A stretch of 14,940 bases of DNA, taken from NCBI RefSeq assembly GCF_036641015.1, contig NZ_JAVWFO010000043.1, forward strand, positions 1 through 14,940, given 5' to 3'. Shown here one piece after another: positions 11,805 to 14,940 of this stretch. The position numbers were made by a program, and so were the translations under genes. The notes beneath the pieces are model-generated. The model searched no databases, had not been told where the DNA came from, and was given only the letters and a program-made list of their open reading frames with translations. Within the stretch, counting starts at the first letter, position 1. Each line of letters starts with the position of its first letter. The DNA comes from Anaerorhabdus sp036641015 (GTDB lineage Bacteria > Bacillota_I > Bacilli_A > Erysipelotrichales > Erysipelotrichaceae).

Positions 11805-13511
11805 TTATTTTAAACTATTTTTCACTAGTTCAAGAACATCTTCCATAGTTTCGCTTGCAAGTGCTTTATTAGCAAGTTCTTCCATGTCTGATTTCTTAAG
11901 TGAACGAATCATCTTACGAGCACGTAGAATACTTGAAGCACTCATTGAGAATTCATCAAGTCCAAGTCCTAATAATACTGGAGCAGCAAGTTCATCACCA
12001 GCCATCTCTCCACACATACCACACCATTTACCTTCTTTATGAGCACCATCAATTGCCATCTTAATTAGACGTAATAATGATGGGTTCATTGGTTGGTATA
12101 GATATGAAACTTTTTCGCTCATTCTATCAGCAGCCATTGAATATTGTACTAAGTCATTAGTTCCAATTGAGAAGAAATCTGCTTCTTTAGCAAATTGATC
12201 AGCAAGAACAGCAGCAGCAGGGATTTCAACCATGATACCAACTTCAATCTTTTCACCAATCTTAACACCTTCAGAAACTAATTTTGCTTTTTCTTCATCA
12301 AACAATGCTTTCGCAGCTCTAAATTCTTTTAAAGTAGCAATCATTGGGAACATAATGCAAAGACGTCCATAAGCACTAGCACGAATAAGAGCACGTAATT
12401 GTGTTCTAAAAATATCAGTTCTATCTAAACACAAACGAATTGCACGATATCCTAAGAAAGGATTCATTTCTTCTGGGAATGTAAAGTAACTTAATTTCTT
12501 ATCTCCACCAATATCTAAAGTACGGATAACAACCTTTTTACCATCCATAGCTTCTAATACTGCTTTATAAGCTTCAAATTGTTCATCTTCAGATGGGAAA
12601 TCATTTTCACTATCCATGTATAGGAATTCAGTACGATATAATCCTACTCCTTCACCACCATTAGCTAAAACTCCAGTAACATCTTTTGGAGTTCCAATAT
12701 TACCTGCAAGTTCAACTTCATGACCATCAAGAGTAACACTCTTTTCATTAACTAAAACTTTAAGAGCTTCTTTTTCTTCTAAGAATGTAACACGTTTAGA
12801 ACTATATTCAGAAACTTGTTCATCTGTTGGATTTAAAATAACAACACCATCAATTGCATCTAGAATTAATGTGTCACCTTGTTTTGCTTTTACCATTATT
12901 TCACTACATCCAACAACAGCAGGGATCTCTAAACTTCTAGCCATAATAGCTGAATGAGAAGTTCTTCCTCCAATTGCAGTTGCGAATCCAAGTGTATATT
13001 TTTTATTTAATTGTGCTGTATCTGATGGAGTTAAATCTTCCGCAACAATAATAACTTCCTCATTAATTGTTGTTAAATCTGGAATAATAGCCCCAACTAA
13101 ATTACATTGTAAACGGAAAGTAACATCCTTAACATCAGCTGCTCTTTCTTTGAAATATGCATCATCCATGCTTTCAAACATGTTAACCATCATGTTAGCA
13201 ACTTGTTCAGTTGCATATTCAGAATTAACACCTTCTGATTTAATCATTTCTTCAATTTGTCCTTTTAATTCAGGGTCATTTGCCATCATTAAATGGGCAT
13301 CAAAAATAGCTAATTCTTCTTCTGATAGATTTCCAGCTGCTCTTTCCTTAATAATTTCAATGTCAGCAACTGTTTTTTCAAATGCTTTCGCAAGTTTTCC
13401 AATTTCTTCTTCTGAAGAACATTGTACTTTTTCAATTTTTAGCTCAGGTTGTTGTAATTTATAAACTTTAGCAATTGCTACTCCTGATGATGCTGCAATA
13501 CCTTTCAACAT
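11805..13511 (-). CDS. ptsI: PTS Enzyme I (phosphoenolpyruvate-protein phosphotransferase)
   Basis: A 568-residue cytoplasmic enzyme that takes phosphate from phosphoenolpyruvate and passes it to HPr, feeding all PTS sugar transporters. The phosphorylated His is H186 in GGRTSHSAIMAR, within the swivelling domain (about 150-220) after the HPr-binding helical domain. The PEP-binding barrel shows GLYRTEFLYM, DFFSIGTNDLVQYSMAADR and the active-site Cys C500 in MCGEMAGD. Length is normal. AAGGAGGG precedes the ATG, and its first bases overlap the stop codon of the acyl carrier protein gene 13 bases upstream, so the two are co-transcribed. The usual neighbour ptsH is absent here. Terminator at 11773-11796. 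Confidence 0.98.
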   Translation of the reverse strand: MLKGIAASSGVAIAKVYKLQQPELKIEKVQCSSEEEIGKLAKAFEKTVADIEIIKERAAGNLSEEELAIFDAHLMMANDPELKGQIEEMIKSEGVNSEYATEQVANMMVNMFESMDDAYFKERAADVKDVTFRLQCNLVGAIIPDLTTINEEVIIVAEDLTPSDTAQLNKKYTLGFATAIGGRTSHSAIMARSLEIPAVVGCSEIMVKAKQGDTLILDAIDGVVILNPTDEQVSEYSSKRVTFLEEKEALKVLVNEKSVTLDGHEVELAGNIGTPKDVTGVLANGGEGVGLYRTEFLYMDSENDFPSEDEQFEAYKAVLEAMDGKKVVIRTLDIGGDKKLSYFTFPEEMNPFLGYRAIRLCLDRTDIFRTQLRALIRASAYGRLCIMFPMIATLKEFRAAKALFDEEKAKLVSEGVKIGEKIEVGIMVEIPAAAVLADQFAKEADFFSIGTNDLVQYSMAADRMSEKVSYLYQPMNPSLLRLIKMAIDGAHKEGKWCGMCGEMAGDELAAPVLLGLGLDEFSMSASSILRARKMIRSLKKSDMEELANKALASETMEDVLELVKNSLK

Positions 13512-13524
13512 AGATCTTCCCTCC

Positions 13525-13752
13525 TTAAATAATATGGCGATTTAGTATATCTACCATATCCTTGATAGTGTTCAAATCATGTAATTCTTCATCAAAAAAA
13601 GTTATACCTAGATTTTCTTCAAGATTAAGCGCAAAATCAACAACCCCAAAAGAATCTAGCCCTAATTCTTCAAAAGTTGTTTCTTCATTGATTTCACATT
13701 TTTTTTCAATAGTTTTTAGTAGGTAGCTTTTAATCGTTTCGAATGATTCCAT
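13525..13752 (-). CDS. Acyl carrier protein
   Basis: A 75-residue acidic protein with the 4'-phosphopantetheine attachment site GLDSFGVVDFALNLEE (S34), normal ACP length and a typical C-terminal helix (LNTIKDMVDIL). The usual DSL motif is DSF here. It carries acyl chains as thioesters in the cytoplasm; whether it is the general fatty-acid ACP or a dedicated carrier cannot be told, since no fatty-acid synthesis genes adjoin it. GAGGTG lies five bases before the ATG. It sits between a small HTH protein gene (30 bases upstream) and ptsI (13 bases downstream), all on the same strand, and is probably co-expressed with Enzyme I. Confidence 0.93.
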   Translation of the reverse strand: MESFETIKSYLLKTIEKKCEINEETTFEELGLDSFGVVDFALNLEENLGITFFDEELHDLNTIKDMVDILNRHII

Positions 13753-13782
13753 GTCTACACCTCACGGTGATTTTATCATTAT

Positions 13783-14109
13783 TTAGATATTTAGACAATC
13801 AATAAATTCTTCAATTGCAACCTTTCTTAGCCGATAAAAATTACTTTTCGAGAAATATTCTAAAAACCATTTCGTTTCACGCTTGCCAAAATACTCATTT
13901 CTAAGAATAATTTGGCTTGTAGAACTACATTGTTCAATCACTGCATTTATCAAATTTATACTGCTAATTTCGCCTAAATACTGCGTATCTTTCTCACTAA
14001 TGCCTTTGAATTGCATTATTTCTACTCTTCTAACAGAATTTATATAACTTTTAGCTAAATATGTTACCAAAACACTTTTGTCTTTATAACTTAATTTTTT
14101 ATCTAGCAT
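13783..14109 (-). CDS. Small sigma-region-4-like HTH protein (MG284/ArpU-like)
   Basis: A 108-residue basic protein. The last 40 residues (NEYFGKRETKWFLEYFSKSNFYRLRKVAIEEFIDCLNI, 70-108) have the pattern of a sigma-70 region 4 helix-turn-helix: a substrate-of-two-helices segment, then Ser-x-Ser/Asn-x-Tyr-Arg-Leu-Arg/Lys. This resembles the Mycoplasma MG284/MPN403 family and the phage ArpU/RinA regulators. The first 60 residues are helical and unremarkable. No phage genes are nearby, so a chromosomal regulator is more likely than a prophage remnant. AGGGGGA lies about seven bases before the ATG. It leads the transcription unit HTH-ACP-ptsI. A TATAAA (14129-14134 on the minus strand) could be a -10, but no clear -35 is seen. 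The family assignment is from memory of the pattern. Confidence 0.6.
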   Translation of the reverse strand: MLDKKLSYKDKSVLVTYLAKSYINSVRRVEIMQFKGISEKDTQYLGEISSINLINAVIEQCSSTSQIILRNEYFGKRETKWFLEYFSKSNFYRLRKVAIEEFIDCLNI

Positions 14110-14206
14110 AAATATATCCCCCTATATATTTATATGCTAAAAACTGAACTTTTCTTAGTCTATTCTCGCAATTATCGAATATAATATTTTTGAAATTTTA
14201 TTGCCC

Positions 14207-14234
14207 TTGCTTTTATTTTACTTCTTGATATAAT
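14207..14234 (+). promoter_or_regulatory. Promoter of the membrane protein gene at 14269
   Basis: TTGCTT (14207-14212) and TATAAT (14229-14234) are separated by 16 bases, and TGA before TATAAT makes an extended -10. The start site would be near 14241, leaving a leader of about 28 bases that holds AAGGGAGGAAG, a strong ribosome binding site. Confidence 0.75.
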
Positions 14235-14268
14235 TTTCAAGTAACAACTTGCCCAAGGGAGGAAGATT

Positions 14269-14928
14269 ATGACTGATAAATCTACTACTTTACCTTTTAA
14301 TAGAATTATTTTAGCTATATGCTATTTCCTTATTGTGCCAATACTATCCCCGTTGATTAATATACTTATTCAAAATCAACTTATTTCATACACGTTTGCT
14401 GTGAGTTTATCTGGGTTATTACTAATGATTCAAAATTGGGATTTACTTGAAATTCACGCTAAACGTTATAAAGCTGATTTTAAAGAAGCATTGTTCTTCA
14501 CTTTTGTAGGAGCAATCATATTAGCGTTTATCATTTGGGTTAATAGTACTTATGTACATGCTTATATGCCTCATTTGGATAAAAATATCATGATTGATTT
14601 CTCTTGGTTTGTTGTTCCCATTGTCTTTATCAATACATTTATATTTGCAATGAATTACGTTATTGTATTCAAATGTGTAACTGATCATTTAAAACTTCAA
14701 CACGCAGAAATTGTTGTCATTCTATTATCAGGATTTATTTTCGCATTATTATTTACTGTTACTTATATACCTTTTGAAGTCATTGCTTGGCTTAAAGGAT
14801 ATTTATTCTATTTTGTTATCACACTAGTTATTTCTTATTTATACAACCAAACACACTCATTTCTACCTGGTATGATCGGATTTGGTTTTGTATTAATGGT
14901 ATTTAACTTAATCAGTATATTTATGTAA
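14269..14928 (+). CDS. Multi-pass membrane protein, degenerate CPBP (Abi/CAAX protease-like) family
   Basis: A 219-residue protein with six to seven hydrophobic segments (about 11-33, 41-54, 72-92, 112-137, 146-168, 174-192, 199-218). The C-terminal half follows the CPBP intramembrane protease pattern: a helix ending YVIVFKCVTDH, then GFIFALLFT, then YFVITLVISYLYNQTHSFLPGMIGFGF. The catalytic residues are missing: the Glu pair is Tyr130-Val131 in front of F134-K135, the FxxxH His is Phe162, and no His stands in the last helix. It is thus probably not a protease if the assignment holds; a general membrane protein is the alternative. AAGGGAGGAAG precedes the ATG. It stands alone, divergent from the HTH-ACP-ptsI unit, and the window ends 12 bases past its stop. 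Confidence 0.6.
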   Translation: MTDKSTTLPFNRIILAICYFLIVPILSPLINILIQNQLISYTFAVSLSGLLLMIQNWDLLEIHAKRYKADFKEALFFTFVGAIILAFIIWVNSTYVHAYMPHLDKNIMIDFSWFVVPIVFINTFIFAMNYVIVFKCVTDHLKLQHAEIVVILLSGFIFALLFTVTYIPFEVIAWLKGYLFYFVITLVISYLYNQTHSFLPGMIGFGFVLMVFNLISIFM

Positions 14929-14940
14929 GCATCCAAATTG

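Noticed and set aside
11779..12042. 87-codon plus-strand frame at the 3' end of ptsI
   Set aside because: It is antisense to ptsI, starts in the terminator stem, and is rich in Ser because it is the complement of Ala/Glu codons.
14204..14259. CCCTTG and CAAGGG as a long-range stem masking the ribosome binding site of the gene at 14269
   Set aside because: The first arm lies upstream of the predicted transcript start (near 14241), so it would not be in the RNA, and six base pairs over 44 bases is weak.
1..14940. Mobile elements, CRISPR arrays, tRNA or rRNA genes
   Set aside because: I saw no transposase or integrase, no array of spaced repeats, and no cloverleaf or rRNA sequence on either strand. 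The repeats found are short and regulatory in placement.

Overview
The window is AT-rich DNA that uses TGA as a stop, has strong AGGAGG-type ribosome binding sites and carries Gram-positive gene families throughout. These include a YeeN/YeeI-type YebC protein, type 1B dihydroorotate dehydrogenase with PyrK, a DUF402 protein, LytTR regulators, a DrrAB-type ABC exporter and a small sigma-region-4-like protein recalling the Mycoplasma MG284 family. Together they suggest a low-GC Firmicute, most likely of the Erysipelotrichia or a relative of the Mollicutes. The taxon is inferred from gene content. There are no rRNAs, tRNAs, CRISPR arrays, transposases or phage genes.

Layout: (1) 1-1726, minus strand: a yebC/yeeN-like gene with its own extended -10 promoter and terminator, then a PHP-domain phosphoesterase. 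(2) 1727-2318: a perfectly palindromic extended -10 promoter drives the PHP gene leftward and a DUF402 gene rightward. (3) 2453-6337, plus strand: the accessory and most interesting part. It holds a LytTR response-regulator-like protein whose receiver has lost its phosphoacceptor aspartate (Asn59). A 434-base spacer full of repeats follows, then a receiver-less LytTR protein coupled to a four-helix DUF3021-type membrane protein, then a terminator, then an ABC-2 exporter pair. Matched 12-base repeats spaced exactly 21 bases apart lie before the LytTR/membrane pair and before the exporter, and I read them as LytTR operators. (4) 6392-10658, minus strand: the pyrimidine operon pyrC-pyrK-pyrD-pyrF-pyrE, tightly overlapped, behind a palindromic promoter and what looks like a transcription attenuator. 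(5) 10801-11750, minus: an Alg13/Alg14-like (PssE/PssD) two-subunit glycosyltransferase. (6) 11805-14109, minus: ptsI preceded by a small acyl carrier protein and an HTH protein. (7) 14269-14928, plus: a multi-pass membrane protein that looks like a CPBP-family protein without catalytic residues.

How the parts work together: the pyr genes encode dihydroorotase, dihydroorotate dehydrogenase (both subunits), OMP decarboxylase and orotate phosphoribosyltransferase, that is, the steps from carbamoyl aspartate to UMP. pyrB, carAB and pyrR are not in the window. The LytTR/membrane/ABC block looks like a self-contained sensing and export unit in which a membrane protein probably restrains a DNA-binding partner and the operators link both units. 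No histidine kinase is encoded here, which fits phosphorylation-independent control. The most noteworthy observations are this LytTR unit with its repeats, the pyr attenuator, and the recurrent extended -10 promoters, two of which are centred on near-perfect palindromes.
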